Origin: Nocardia inohanensis NBRC 100128
GTDB lineage: Bacteria > Actinomycetota > Actinomycetes > Mycobacteriales > Mycobacteriaceae
Assembly: GCF_001612945.1 (NCBI RefSeq)
Contig: NZ_BDBK01000008.1
Span: 1-64,000 of the forward strand
Direction of reading: 5' to 3'
DNA length: 64,000 nt
In this document: positions 7,615-17,430 of the stretch, piece after piece
Layout of the letters: each line of letters opens with the position of its first letter
Numbering within the stretch: the first letter of the stretch is position 1
Notes under the pieces: model-generated
Database searches by the model: none
Told to the model about the DNA's origin: nothing
What the model saw: only the letters and a program-made list of their open reading frames with translations
Program-made: the position numbers and the translations under genes

Positions 7615-8265
7615 GTGAAGGTCTTCGTGATCGGCGCCGCAGGCGGTATCGGACGCCGATTGGCCGCCCTGCTGACCGAAGTCGGCGATGAGGTAACCGG
7701 TATGCACCGCAATCCCGATCAGGCCGACGCCATCGCGGATGCGGGCGCGAACCCGGTCACCGGGGACCTCATCACCGACGGCATCGACGCACTCGCCGCA
7801 AAATTCCGTAGTCACGAGGCGATCGTGTTCGCCGCGGGCGCGCACGGCACCGGGATGGACCAGACCACGCTCATCGACGGTAAGGGCCTGGAGAAGGCCG
7901 CCGATGCCGCCCGGCTCGCCGGAGTGTCGCGATTTCTGCTGGTCTCGGTATTTCCGGAGGCGGGCCGGGATCGAGAGATGAGTGAGGGTTTCGAGCACTA
8001 CATGCGCGTCAAGAAGACCGCCGATGTGTATTTGACCCGCACCGAACTGGATTGGCTCATCGCGCGTCCCGGCACGCTGCGCAACGAACCCGGAAACGGC
8101 CTGGTGACAGCGGGTCCGGCGATCGAATACGGGGATGTGTATCGCGATGATGTGGCCGCGTTCCTGGCCGCGGCGCTGCATCGCCCGGAGTTGAACCGGG
8201 TAATAGTTGAACTGACAGCCGGCGCGACACCCGTCGCGGAGGCCATCGATCGGTTGCTGGAATGA
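7615..8265 (+). CDS. NAD(P)-binding atypical SDR protein
   Basis: A 216-residue protein with an extended N-terminal Rossmann fold: VFVIGAAGGIGRRLAALL gives the GxxGxxG dinucleotide loop at residues 7-13. SFX downstream features such as IVFAAGAHGTG, the helix SRFLLVSVFPEAG and LDWLIARPGTL are typical of the NmrA-like / YwnB-like NAD(P)H-binding group, which includes flavin reductases, epimerase-like enzymes and regulators. The GTG at 7615 is chosen because GGAGGAGG at 7601-7608 is 6 bases away; a GTG at 7609 is too close. The substrate is unknown. Confidence 0.85.
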   Translation: MKVFVIGAAGGIGRRLAALLTEVGDEVTGMHRNPDQADAIADAGANPVTGDLITDGIDALAAKFRSHEAIVFAAGAHGTGMDQTTLIDGKGLEKAADAARLAGVSRFLLVSVFPEAGRDREMSEGFEHYMRVKKTADVYLTRTELDWLIARPGTLRNEPGNGLVTAGPAIEYGDVYRDDVAAFLAAALHRPELNRVIVELTAGATPVAEAIDRLLE

Positions 8266-8268
8266 GAC

Positions 8269-8281
8269 TGGCAGACTGCCA
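8269..8281. promoter_or_regulatory. TGGCAG-A-CTGCCA dyad before moxR
   Basis: A perfect 6-base inverted repeat around one base, three bases after the preceding stop and about 100 bases before the moxR start. With so short a spacer it looks more like a protein-binding dyad than a terminator hairpin. No regulator is known for it; low confidence. Confidence 0.3.
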
Positions 8282-8381
8282 AGCAGGGCGGCTGATCCCA
8301 ACCAGGTGCGGCAAATGCGGCGGATACCTGGAATAGTTGTGGCAGCACGCACAGAGACCAAGGCGAAAGCGGGGATGTTGG

Positions 8382-9616
<1,235 letters not shown>

Positions 9617-9620
<4 letters not shown>

Positions 9621-10621
9621 GACGAGATTCGGATCCGGTTGCGCCCGTGACGAATTCCGTGCCCGGCGGTTCATCGCATCACCCGCCCTCCTTCCGGGCG
9701 GGTGACCTGCGTGATCCGCAATTGTCCGCCGCGTTGAAGACCCTCGAGCTCACCGTGCGCCGCCGCTTGGACGGCGTCCTGCACGGCGACCACCTGGGCT
9801 TGATTCCCGGCCCGGGATCCGATCCCGGCGACGCCCGCATGTATCAGCCGGGTGACGATGTGCGCCAAATGGATTGGTCGGTGACCGCCCGCACCACGCA
9901 TCCGCACGTGCGGCAGATGATCGCCGACCGGGAACTGGAGACCTGGCTGGTGGTGGATCTCTCCGCCAGTCTGGATTTCGGTACCGGCAGGTGCCAGAAG
10001 CGGGATCTGGCGGTGGCCGCGGCCGCCGCGGTCACGCATCTGACCAGTGGCGGCGGCAATCGGATCGGCGCGGTCGTCGCCAATGGCGAACAGCTGATCC
10101 GGATTCCGGCGCGCAGCGGCCGGGTGCACGCCCAGACCATGCTGCGCAAGATCGCCACCACCCCGCACGCCCGCGACGGCGTGCGCGGTGATCTGGGCGG
10201 GGCCATCGAAGCCCTGCGCCGGCCGCAGCGCAAACGCGGTCTGGCCGTGATCATCTCGGATTTCCTCGGCGATATCGATTGGCAGCGTTCGCTGCGCGCC
10301 ATCTCCGGCCGCCACGATCTGCTCGGGGTGGAGGTGCTGGATCCGCGCGATCTGGAGCTGCCCGACCTCGGTGATGTGGTGCTGCACGATCCGGAGACCG
10401 GCCGCACCCGCGAGTTCAGCGTGACGCCACAGCTGCGCGCCGATTACGCGCGCGCCGCGGGGCAGCATCGCGATCAGGTCGAAGGGGCGTTGCGCAGTTG
10501 CGGCGCGCCCGTCATGACCTTGCGCACCGATCGGGACTGGATCGCCGATGTGGTCCGATTCGTGTCCACCCGGCGCCACACTTTCGGCGCCTCGACCTCC
10601 CGGCAGGTACCGCGGCAGTGA
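9617..10621 (+). CDS. DUF58 domain protein (Rv1480-like)
   Basis: A 334-residue protein with a DUF58 domain, the usual companion of MoxR ATPases. The signature block is visible as DARMYQPGDDVRQMDWSVTA near residues 74-93, followed by TWLVVDLSASLDFG, whose DLSAS serine/aspartate pattern resembles the metal site of a VWA fold. Its GTG start overlaps the moxR stop in GTGA, so translation is coupled; a GTG 31 bases further on (9648) is possible but would lose the coupling. The position between moxR and a VWA gene equals that of Rv1480. The cellular target is not known. Confidence 0.92.
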
Positions 10622-11622
10622 GTATTACAGGCTTCACTTCGTATGTCTGGTTCCTGTTCCTGGCCGTGATCGCGGTCCTCGCCCTGGTGTACGTGCTGGT
10701 GCAGCGTGGCCGGCACAAGCAGATGCTGCGTTTCAGCAATATGGAGCAGCTGGAACTGGTGGCGCCGAAAAGTCCCAAACCGTGGCGGCACCTGCCGATC
10801 GTGCTGCTGCTGGCCGCGCTGGTCTGCTTCACCATCGGTGCGGCCGGTCCGACCGAGGCCAAGAAGGTGCCGCGCAACCGGGCCACCGTGGTGCTGGTGC
10901 TGGACGTGTCGCTCTCCATGGAGGCCACCGATGTGCCGCCCAGCCGATTGCAGGTGGCGCAGAAGGCGGCCAAGGAGTTCGCCGACGGCCTGACCCCGGG
11001 CGTCAACCTGGGCCTGGTCACCTTCGCGGGCACGGCGTCGGTGCAGATGTCGCCGACCACCAATCGCGAAGCGGTGAAGGCGGCCATCGACAACATCAAG
11101 CTGGCCGAGCGCACCGCCACCGGTGAAGGCATCCTGACCGCGCTGCAATCCATCGACACCCTCGCCTCGGTGCTGGGCGGGGCGGAGACCCCGCCGCCCG
11201 CGCGCATCGTGCTCATGTCCGACGGTAAGCAGACGGTGCCCGCCGACAACGACGTCGACAATCCGCGCCACGGTTTCACCGCCGCCCGCCTGGCCAAGAG
11301 CAAAGGCGTTCCGGTATCCACGATTTCGTTCGGCACCACCTGGGGCACGGTCGAGATCCCCGATTCCGACGGCAAGGGTTCGCAGCGCGTCAAGGTCCCT
11401 GTCGACGACGATTCGCTGCGTGAGATCGCCAAACTCTCCGGCGGCGAGTTCTATACGGCCTCCAGCCTGGAGGAATTGAACGCCGTCTACGACACTCTGG
11501 AAGAGCAGATCGGCTACGAGAACACCCGGGGCGACGCCAGCCGTCCCTGGATGCTGCTCGCCGGCCTCCTGGTCGCCGCCGGTGTCGGATCCGGACTGCT
11601 ACTGCGCCAGCGCATTCCGTAA
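10618..11622 (+). CDS. membrane VWA-domain protein (BatA-like, Rv1481-like)
   Basis: A 334-residue membrane protein with an N-terminal segment (YVWFLFLAVIAVLALVYVLV), a second around 60-80 (LPIVLLLAALVCFTIGAA), a von Willebrand A domain over about residues 95-290 and a C-terminal segment ending in LLLRQRIP. The metal-ion-dependent adhesion site is DVSLSME (DxSxS), with the later aspartate in LMSDGKQT. VWA proteins of this kind are partners of MoxR ATPases. The GTG start at 10618 overlaps the DUF58 stop by 4 bases, completing a tightly coupled trio that matches Rv1479-Rv1481. Confidence 0.92.
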   Translation: MSITGFTSYVWFLFLAVIAVLALVYVLVQRGRHKQMLRFSNMEQLELVAPKSPKPWRHLPIVLLLAALVCFTIGAAGPTEAKKVPRNRATVVLVLDVSLSMEATDVPPSRLQVAQKAAKEFADGLTPGVNLGLVTFAGTASVQMSPTTNREAVKAAIDNIKLAERTATGEGILTALQSIDTLASVLGGAETPPPARIVLMSDGKQTVPADNDVDNPRHGFTAARLAKSKGVPVSTISFGTTWGTVEIPDSDGKGSQRVKVPVDDDSLREIAKLSGGEFYTASSLEELNAVYDTLEEQIGYENTRGDASRPWMLLAGLLVAAGVGSGLLLRQRIP

Positions 11623-11637
11623 CCCGCTCGACACGAA

Positions 11638-11681
11638 AATGCCCGACGCTACCCGACCTCGGCCAGGTGGTTTCGGGCATT
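11638..11681 (+). terminator. hairpin terminator after the MoxR operon
   Basis: AATGCCCGA pairs with TCGGGCATT, and an inner stem ACCT-CGGCC-AGGT lies between. The run CGTCATTTTGTT follows. It stands between the VWA gene and the fabG1 promoter, so it likely insulates the FAS-II genes. Confidence 0.6.
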
Positions 11682-11705
11682 CGTCATTTTGTTCCTATGA
11701 CGAAT

Positions 11706-11732
11706 GTGATGTCGCCCCAATGTGGGCATCAC
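11706..11732. promoter_or_regulatory. fabG1-inhA promoter region with GTGATG-N15-CATCAC repeat
   Basis: A 6-base inverted repeat spans 11706-11732 in the short gap before fabG1. GGTTAAGT at about 11742-11749 could be a -10 type element, which would leave only a very short leader. Both readings are tentative; the equivalent Mtb promoter is a known site of isoniazid-resistance mutations. Confidence 0.3.
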
Positions 11733-11758
11733 ACCCCGGACCGGTTAAGTTCTACGGC

Positions 11759-12475
11759 ATGTCGAACACTTCCAGGTCGGTACTGGTTACGGGCGGTAAC
11801 CGCGGCATCGGGCTCGCGGTCGCTCAGCGCCTGCTCGCCGATGGACACAAGGTCGCCGTCACGCATCGTGGTTCGGGGGTGCCGGAGGGACTCTTCGGCG
11901 TGAAATGCGATGTGACCGATGCCGAATCGGTCGATCGCGCGTTCACCGAGGTCGAAGCGCATCAGGGTCCGGTCGAGGTCGTCATCGCCAACGCGGGCAT
12001 CGTCGACAATGTGCTGTTCATGCGCATGGGCGAGGAATCGTTCCAGAAGGTCATCGACGCCAACCTGACCGGTGCGTTCCGGGTCGCGCAGCGGGCCAAC
12101 CGCAATATGCTCAAGAACCGTTTCGGCCGCGTCGTGTTCCTCGGCTCGGTGGTCGGTCAGATCGGCGCGCCGGCGCAGGTCAGCTACGCGGCGGCCAAGG
12201 CGGGCCTGGTCGGAATGGCGCGTGCCATCACCCGTGAGGTCGGCAAGCGCAACATCACCGCGAACGTGGTCGCGCCCGGTCTCATCGACACCGATATGAC
12301 CCGTGACGAGATGACCCCGGAGATGCGCAAGACGGCGCTCGAGTTCATTCCCGCCGGTCGCATCGGCCAGGCCGAGGACGTGGCCGGTGTGGTCAGCTTC
12401 CTGGTCTCCGACGACGCCTCCTACATCTCCGGCGCGATCATCCCGGTCGACGGCGGAATGGGCATGGGCCACTAG
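11759..12475 (+). CDS. fabG1: beta-ketoacyl-ACP reductase MabA/FabG1
   Basis: A 238-residue NADPH-dependent reductase of the FAS-II cycle, reducing beta-ketoacyl-AcpM during mycolic-acid chain extension. VLVTGGNRGIGLAVAQRL carries the glycine motif at residues 11-18, and the arginine-rich VTHRGSG fits NADP. The catalytic residues read as S130 (LGSVVGQ), Y143 and K147 (SYAAAK). The tail DDASYISGAIIPVDGGMGMG is shared with Mtb MabA. The protein is slightly shorter at the N-terminus than the Mtb one. The start is the ATG at 11759. It is followed 54 bases later by inhA, the order seen in all mycolate producers. Confidence 0.95.
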   Translation: MSNTSRSVLVTGGNRGIGLAVAQRLLADGHKVAVTHRGSGVPEGLFGVKCDVTDAESVDRAFTEVEAHQGPVEVVIANAGIVDNVLFMRMGEESFQKVIDANLTGAFRVAQRANRNMLKNRFGRVVFLGSVVGQIGAPAQVSYAAAKAGLVGMARAITREVGKRNITANVVAPGLIDTDMTRDEMTPEMRKTALEFIPAGRIGQAEDVAGVVSFLVSDDASYISGAIIPVDGGMGMGH

Positions 12476-12529
12476 GCTTCACCTACCGCGCATTCCCGAT
12501 CCCCAATACCGAGGAGAACCGACCAACCC

Positions 12530-13369
12530 ATGGGTGGATTGCTCGAAGGCAAGACCGTACTCATCACCGGCATCATCACCGATTCGTCGATCGCCTTCCA
12601 CGCGGCCGCGGTCGCGCAGGAGCAGGGCGCGAAGGTGATCATCACCGGTATTCCGGAGCGGCTGCGGCTGATCGACCGGATCGCCAAGCGGCTGCCGCAG
12701 GAGGTTCCTCCCGCCATCGGCCTGGACATCACCAGCGAGGAGAACCTCTCGCAGCTGGCCGAGAAGGTACGGGAGCTGGCGCCCGAGGGCATCGACGGCG
12801 TGCTGCACTCCATCGCCTTCGCCCCCAAGACCCTGATGGGCCCGGACGCGGTGAACTTCCTCGACGCGCCCGGTCCGGACGCGGCCAAGGCGTTCGAGAT
12901 CTCGGCGTGGAGCTACGCCTCGCTGGCGCGCGCCGTGCTCCCCGTCATGAACGAGGGCGGCTCCATCGTGGGCATGGACTTCGATCCGCGCACCGCCATG
13001 CCGTTCTACAACTGGATGGGCGTGGCCAAGGCCGCGCTGGAGTCCGTGAACCGCTATGTGGCGCGGGAAATGGGCGAGGCCAAGAAGATTCGCTCGAATC
13101 TGATTGCGGCCGGCCCGATCAAGACCCTCGCCGCCAAGGCCATCGCGGGCACCGCCACCGATGACGCCAAGCAGCTGAACATGCTCAACGAGTACTGGGA
13201 CGGCGCCTCGCCCATCGGCTGGGATGTGGACGACCCGACCGTGGTCGCCAAGTCCATCTGCACCTTGCTCTCGGATTGGCTGCCCGGCACCACCGGCTCC
13301 ATTATCTACGTCGATGGCGGCGCCAGCCACAACACCTGGTTCCCGGAACAGGGTTTCGGCGCCAACTAG
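12530..13369 (+). CDS. inhA: NADH-dependent enoyl-ACP reductase InhA
   Basis: A 279-residue enoyl-ACP reductase completing each FAS-II elongation round. The atypical NADH motif GIITDSSIAFH is identical to that of Mtb InhA, including I21 and the serine at 94 (LHSIAF), positions where changes give isoniazid resistance in Mtb. The catalytic tyrosine and lysine are Y160 and K167 in MPFYNWMGVAKAALESVNR. The substrate-binding loop region (LAAKAIAGTATDDAKQ) is present, and the C-terminus is about ten residues longer (HNTWFPEQGFGAN) than in Mtb. The ATG follows GAGGAG. It shares a transcript with fabG1 and probably hemH. Confidence 0.96.
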   Translation: MGGLLEGKTVLITGIITDSSIAFHAAAVAQEQGAKVIITGIPERLRLIDRIAKRLPQEVPPAIGLDITSEENLSQLAEKVRELAPEGIDGVLHSIAFAPKTLMGPDAVNFLDAPGPDAAKAFEISAWSYASLARAVLPVMNEGGSIVGMDFDPRTAMPFYNWMGVAKAALESVNRYVAREMGEAKKIRSNLIAAGPIKTLAAKAIAGTATDDAKQLNMLNEYWDGASPIGWDVDDPTVVAKSICTLLSDWLPGTTGSIIYVDGGASHNTWFPEQGFGAN

Positions 13370-13385
13370 AGCTGAAGGAGGGGCT

Positions 13386-14450
13386 GTGGCCGCGGATGCC
13401 ACCGCTGTGAAAGTGGATGCGCTGCTGCTGCTGTCCTTCGGCGGCCCCGAGCGCCCCGAGGATGTGATGCCGTTCCTGGAGAACGTCACTCGGGGCCGGG
13501 GCATTCCGCCGGAGCGTCTCGCCGAAGTCGCGGAGCACTATCTGCACTTCGGCGGGGTGTCGCCGATCAATGCGCTGAACCTCGACATCATCAAGGCGAT
13601 CGAGGCCGAATTCGCTTCGCGCGGTGTGGAATTGCCGGTGTACTTCGGGAACCGCAATTGGCATCCGATGGTCGAGGACACCGTGGAGCGCATGCGAGCG
13701 GACGGGATCCGTTCGGCGCTGGTGTTTCCCACCTCGGCGTGGGGTGGGTATTCGGGGTGCTTGCAGTACCACGAGGACATTTCGCGGGCGCGGAAAGCGG
13801 TCACGGATGCCCCGGATCTGACCAAGCTGCGTCAGTATTTCGACCATCCGCTACTGATCGCGGCGTTCGCCGATGCCGTGCGTGCGGCGGTTGCGCAATT
13901 GCCGGCGGACCGTCGTGAACGCGCCCGCCTGGTCTTCACCGCGCATTCCATCCCGGTGTCGGCCGATCATGCCTCGGGTCCGCCCGAGGAGCAGGACCTC
14001 TACAGCCGCCAGGTCGCCGAGGCTGCTCGATTGGTCGCCGCCGCAACAGGTTTCGCGTCGCACGATCTGGTGTGGCAATCGCGTTCCGGCCCGCCGCGGA
14101 TCCCATGGCTGGATCCCGACATCGTCGACCACTTGGACGCGCTGGCGGAACAGCACGTGGACGCGGTGGTGGTCTGCCCGGTCGGGTTCGTCTCCGATCA
14201 CCTAGAGGTGATCTGGGATCTCGACAACGAGGCCGCCCAGCGCGCCGCCGAGCTCGGCATGGCCTTCGCCCGCGCCGCCACCCCGGGCCCGGACCCGCGC
14301 TTCGCCCAGCTGGTCGCGGACCTGGTGCAGGAGTACGTATCCGATGCGGCTCCGGCCCGCCTGAGCACGCTCACCGGCCTCGGCTGCACCACCAACGGCG
14401 CACCCTGCACCCCCGGTTGCTGCGCATTGCCCGCGCGCCCGGCCCGGTAG
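13386..14450 (+). CDS. hemH: ferrochelatase (coproporphyrin type)
   Basis: A 354-residue chelatase inserting iron into the porphyrin ring; in Gram-positive actinobacteria the physiological substrate is coproporphyrin III. Catalytic residues are H187 in FTAHSIP and E274 in VSDHLEVIWDLD. The C-terminus carries a cysteine cluster, C334, C341, C345 and C346 (GCTTNGAPCTPGCC), which with C125 (YSGCLQY) resembles the [2Fe-2S] ligand set reported for mycobacterial ferrochelatase; the exact ligands are inferred. The GTG start lies just after GAAGGAGGGG and 16 bases beyond inhA, so it belongs to the same operon, as Rv1485 does. Confidence 0.95.
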   Translation: MAADATAVKVDALLLLSFGGPERPEDVMPFLENVTRGRGIPPERLAEVAEHYLHFGGVSPINALNLDIIKAIEAEFASRGVELPVYFGNRNWHPMVEDTVERMRADGIRSALVFPTSAWGGYSGCLQYHEDISRARKAVTDAPDLTKLRQYFDHPLLIAAFADAVRAAVAQLPADRRERARLVFTAHSIPVSADHASGPPEEQDLYSRQVAEAARLVAAATGFASHDLVWQSRSGPPRIPWLDPDIVDHLDALAEQHVDAVVVCPVGFVSDHLEVIWDLDNEAAQRAAELGMAFARAATPGPDPRFAQLVADLVQEYVSDAAPARLSTLTGLGCTTNGAPCTPGCCALPARPAR

Positions 14451-14492
14451 TCTCAGCCCGCACGGAATCGTCGATTCGCCGCCTCAGGTACC

Positions 14493-14509
14493 GCCCAGCG
14501 CGACTGGGC
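14493..14509 (+). terminator. possible hairpin after hemH
   Basis: GCCCAG-CGCGA-CTGGGC forms a 6-base stem with a 5-base loop 43 bases after the hemH stop. There is no T-tract, so termination is only suggested. Confidence 0.35.
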
Positions 14510-14570
14510 ACCCGTCCGGTTGACCGCACGGGATACCATGCGAGCCATCACGATTCAGAAGGGTACATTC

Positions 14571-15266
14571 ATGTCCAAACCCGGTGAGGGTGCGCAGGCC
14601 ACGGCCGGTGACCATCCCAAACCGTCGCAGCGCTCCAGCTCGAAGTCCGCGGCGGTTCCGTCGATACCGGAGTACGCGCCCGCCGCGCCGCCGCCGTTCC
14701 TCAACGAGCCCAAGCGATCCGATGCCAACCGCGTCCCGCTCATTGCCGCGGGCGTGCTGGCGGTGCTGGGCATCGCCGGGACCGCGTTCTACGGTATGCG
14801 GGCGAGCAGCGCGCAGGACACCGCCGATCAGCGCGCCGACACCATCGCCCAACAGCGGCAGCAGGTTTCGGCCGCCAAACAGGCCGACGCCCGCCAGGGA
14901 GCGGCGGTGCAGGCTGCCTGCGACTACACGCAGCTGCTGGCGAGCTACGACTTCACCGATCCGGACCGGTACTTCACCGCGGTGCTGAACGCCTCCACCG
15001 GCGGCTGGAAGCAGGAGTTCGGCAATTCCACCGCTGGTCTGCGGGATTGGATCGGCGGGCAGTTCGTGCGCAGCACCGCCCTCGACACCCATTGCGGGCT
15101 TGCCACATTCGACGGCAAGAAGGCCGAGGCGCTGGTCTCGGTCAAACAGCAGCAGTGGAGCGTGGACGTTCCCGACTCGCACATCGTGCCGCTCACCCTG
15201 GTCCTGAAACTGGAGGAGCAGTCCGACGGCCGCTGGCTGGTCAGCGAGTCACGACCCGCCGTCTGA
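14571..15266 (+). CDS. single-pass membrane protein resembling Mce-associated proteins
   Basis: A 231-residue protein with a disordered proline/serine-rich cytoplasmic N-terminus (about 60 residues), one membrane span near 62-80 (VPLIAAGVLAVLGIAGTAFY), a short coiled-coil-like stretch rich in Q and A, and an extracytoplasmic domain with the YTQLLASYDFTDPDRYFTAVL pattern. This layout and the DFTDPDRYF-type motif are those of the small NTF2-like Mce-associated proteins of actinobacteria. No mce genes are near, so the role is open. The ATG at 14571 follows AGAAGGG. Confidence 0.75.
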   Translation: MSKPGEGAQATAGDHPKPSQRSSSKSAAVPSIPEYAPAAPPPFLNEPKRSDANRVPLIAAGVLAVLGIAGTAFYGMRASSAQDTADQRADTIAQQRQQVSAAKQADARQGAAVQAACDYTQLLASYDFTDPDRYFTAVLNASTGGWKQEFGNSTAGLRDWIGGQFVRSTALDTHCGLATFDGKKAEALVSVKQQQWSVDVPDSHIVPLTLVLKLEEQSDGRWLVSESRPAV

Positions 15267-15282
15267 GATCATCGTGAGAACC

Positions 15283-15317
15283 TCCGCCCGCACCGCCCCT
15301 GAGCGCGCGCGGGCGGA
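15283..15317 (+). terminator. GC-rich hairpin between two small genes
   Basis: TCCGCCCGC pairs with GCGGGCGGA over a 17-base loop. It lies between the Mce-associated-like gene and the next small membrane protein gene and may separate their transcripts. Confidence 0.45.
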
Positions 15318-15340
15318 CGGTCGATTGTAGTGTCGCCCAG

Positions 15341-15586
15341 GTGAGTACACAGGGAAGAACAACTACGGCGCGACGTCCGCAGTCCGGGCGCGCGGGTCAG
15401 GCTGGGGGAGCGGCGCAGAAGAAGCGCGCGCTCGGCGCCCCCGACATGTTCGTGTGGTTGCCGGTGATGGGCCTGTTCATGGCGGCCGGCATCTGCGCCA
15501 CCATCGGCCAATCGATCCTGCTAGCCGGTGGTCTGGTCGCCGGCGCGGTGGTGCTGGTGCTCGCCGATATGTGGTTCAACCGCTGA
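15341..15586 (+). CDS. small membrane protein
   Basis: An 81-residue protein: a basic, disordered 33-residue N-terminus followed by two membrane helices (MFVWLPVMGLFMAAGICATI and SILLAGGLVAGAVVLVLADM). It begins at a GTG and ends 8 bases before a convergent gene. I recognise no family. The hydrophobic profile and GC-rich third codon positions support a real gene; the function is unknown. Confidence 0.65.
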   Translation: MSTQGRTTTARRPQSGRAGQAGGAAQKKRALGAPDMFVWLPVMGLFMAAGICATIGQSILLAGGLVAGAVVLVLADMWFNR

Positions 15587-15594
15587 ATTCGTAG

Positions 15595-16278
15595 TCATTT
15601 CAAGACATTGACCGCGCGGGCGATGACCAGGCTCATGGTGACCAATGAGATCGCCGATTGCACCATCATCATGAGCTTGGCCCACCAGGACATGGGCATC
15701 ACGTCGGTCGGGCTGAACGCGGTGGCGTTGGTGAACGAGAGATACAGGTAATCCGGGAACTGCGGTTCCCAATCATCCGGAGCCAGGCCGGGATTCTGCA
15801 TCTGCACGAAAGCGAAGTCCGGGTACTTCTTGCGGCCGTGGGCCCGCGCCGCCGGTCCGCCGCGATCGAATTCCCAGTACCAGAGCGCGAAGACCAGCAC
15901 GTTCGACAGCCAGACCGCGCCGCCGGAGGTGAGCAGGCCGCCCGGATTGTTGCTGACCGATCCGTCGATGAGCGCCTCCACCAGGTGCGTCACCGAATAG
16001 ACCATGGCGAAACCGAGCAACGCCATCATGGTGAGGCTGAGATGGCGCAGCCACTGTTCCTCACGGTCGAGCCGGAACGGACTGCCCACCACCAGCACGA
16101 CGATCACCACGAACCCCAGCAGCGGCACCAGCCAATTCGGGGTCGGCGTGATCTGCTGCGGCAGGTAGTACTGCAACACCAGGAACCCGATCATCGCGGC
16201 CGTAGCGGCCCACCGGGATTCACCGGCGGTCTTGCGCGCCCACGCCGGAACCTGATCGTCTGTCTCGGAACCGCTCAC
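15595..16278 (-). CDS. DUF1345-like integral membrane protein
   Basis: A 227-residue protein with about five membrane segments. The C-terminal half has LYLSFTNATAFSPTDVMPMS followed by a last membrane helix, a pattern resembling the pore-loop-like segment of DUF1345 and two-helix ion-channel proteins. The GTG at 16278 (VSGSETDD) is preferred over an ATG further up because the intervening residues are basic and unconserved. Whether it transports ions is an inference from shape only. It is convergent with the small membrane protein. Confidence 0.7.
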   Translation of the reverse strand: MSGSETDDQVPAWARKTAGESRWAATAAMIGFLVLQYYLPQQITPTPNWLVPLLGFVVIVVLVVGSPFRLDREEQWLRHLSLTMMALLGFAMVYSVTHLVEALIDGSVSNNPGGLLTSGGAVWLSNVLVFALWYWEFDRGGPAARAHGRKKYPDFAFVQMQNPGLAPDDWEPQFPDYLYLSFTNATAFSPTDVMPMSWWAKLMMMVQSAISLVTMSLVIARAVNVLK

Positions 16279-16391
16279 GCCCAGCAGTATTACCCGCCGA
16301 TCCGCCGGGGACCGGGAGCGACGCAGCGCAAGCGAGTGCACCGAGCGACCGCTAGGTTAATCGAGTGGAGCACGGACGCGGCGCGGTTCGA

Positions 16392-17270
16392 CTACGGCGA
16401 TGCCGGGCCCTGACGGCCGCGTTCCGGTAATGTCATGGCGCGCAGTCGATCCGGGATCGGTGGGTGGTCGTCGAACCAGCGCCGGAATGGTGCGGCGGGC
16501 TCGGTGCCGGTCGGTCGCTGCCGCCGGAGCAGGGCGTCGGCGAGTTCGTGCCGGTATCCGAGGTGGACGGCGATCGCGTCGGCTCGCAGCTCGGCTCGGC
16601 GCCGGCGGGCGGCGGTCGCCAATGGTTCGACGCCGAGCAGTACGGCCATGGCGGTCGCGGGCCATCCCGCGGCCGGGGTCAGACTCCATGCCGCGACAGC
16701 CAGTATCAGTACCGCGCTGACATACCGGACGGCCGTGGCAATCGGGCCGGTGGCACGGCGGGTAACGAGGCGTCCCGGTAGTGTCCCCAAGCGCTGCGCC
16801 AGCCGTACCGGTGCGCTGATCCAGGCTTCCAGCAACCGCAATCGGGCGTCGGAGACGATGTGGTGCCCGTATTCGTGGGCGAGCACGGCTTCCAGTTCCC
16901 GGGGCGGCAGCGTGCCTACGGCCCAACTGGTGACGGCGACGAGCCGGGCCGGGCCGGCGTACGCGTTGATCTGCGGCGACTGCTGGATCCAGAGTGAATA
17001 ACCCCAGCCGTCGACCCCCGGCCGCTGCGACAGGTTCGCCCACGCCGTCGAGAGCGCATCCGATTCCCCGGCGACCGGGCGCCGTAGGCCGAAAGCGGCG
17101 GCGAGCAGGTCACGGCGTGGGTGGAACCATCCGGCATCGAACAGTGTCACGCCCGCCAACAGCCATGCCCCGCAAAGAGTGGCGAGCACCCACACTCCCG
17201 CGCATCGTTCGACGACGATCACGATCGAAGCGACGGCCGCCACGGTCACTGTCATCAATAGCGCTGTCAC
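16392..17270 (-). CDS. membrane-bound zinc metallopeptidase (M48/M56 type)
   Basis: A 292-residue membrane peptidase. Two N-terminal hydrophobic segments lead into PRELEAVLAHEYGHHIVSDA, whose HEYGH is the HExxH zinc-binding and catalytic motif; the extra distal glutamate is probably in RRAELRADAIAV. Two more hydrophobic segments lie between them. In actinobacteria such M56-like proteins are often paired with a BlaI-type repressor, which is absent here. The GTG at 17270 is chosen because GGAGGGG lies 7 bases before it; an ATG 27 bases upstream has no ribosome-binding site. The substrate is unknown. Confidence 0.82.
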   Translation of the reverse strand: MTALLMTVTVAAVASIVIVVERCAGVWVLATLCGAWLLAGVTLFDAGWFHPRRDLLAAAFGLRRPVAGESDALSTAWANLSQRPGVDGWGYSLWIQQSPQINAYAGPARLVAVTSWAVGTLPPRELEAVLAHEYGHHIVSDARLRLLEAWISAPVRLAQRLGTLPGRLVTRRATGPIATAVRYVSAVLILAVAAWSLTPAAGWPATAMAVLLGVEPLATAARRRRAELRADAIAVHLGYRHELADALLRRQRPTGTEPAAPFRRWFDDHPPIPDRLRAMTLPERGRQGPASP

Positions 17271-17430
17271 TGGTCCGCCCCTCCGCCGCCGGACCATTCA
17301 CGCTACGGCCTATCGAACCGCGCCGAATTTGTATCGGATCAACACTCGATTGTCCGAATGAGCCTGTCCGGTAGGTTGAATCGACCGTTCGCATCGATGG
17401 CGGCGGCAGTGTGCGGCGGAAGGACAACCT

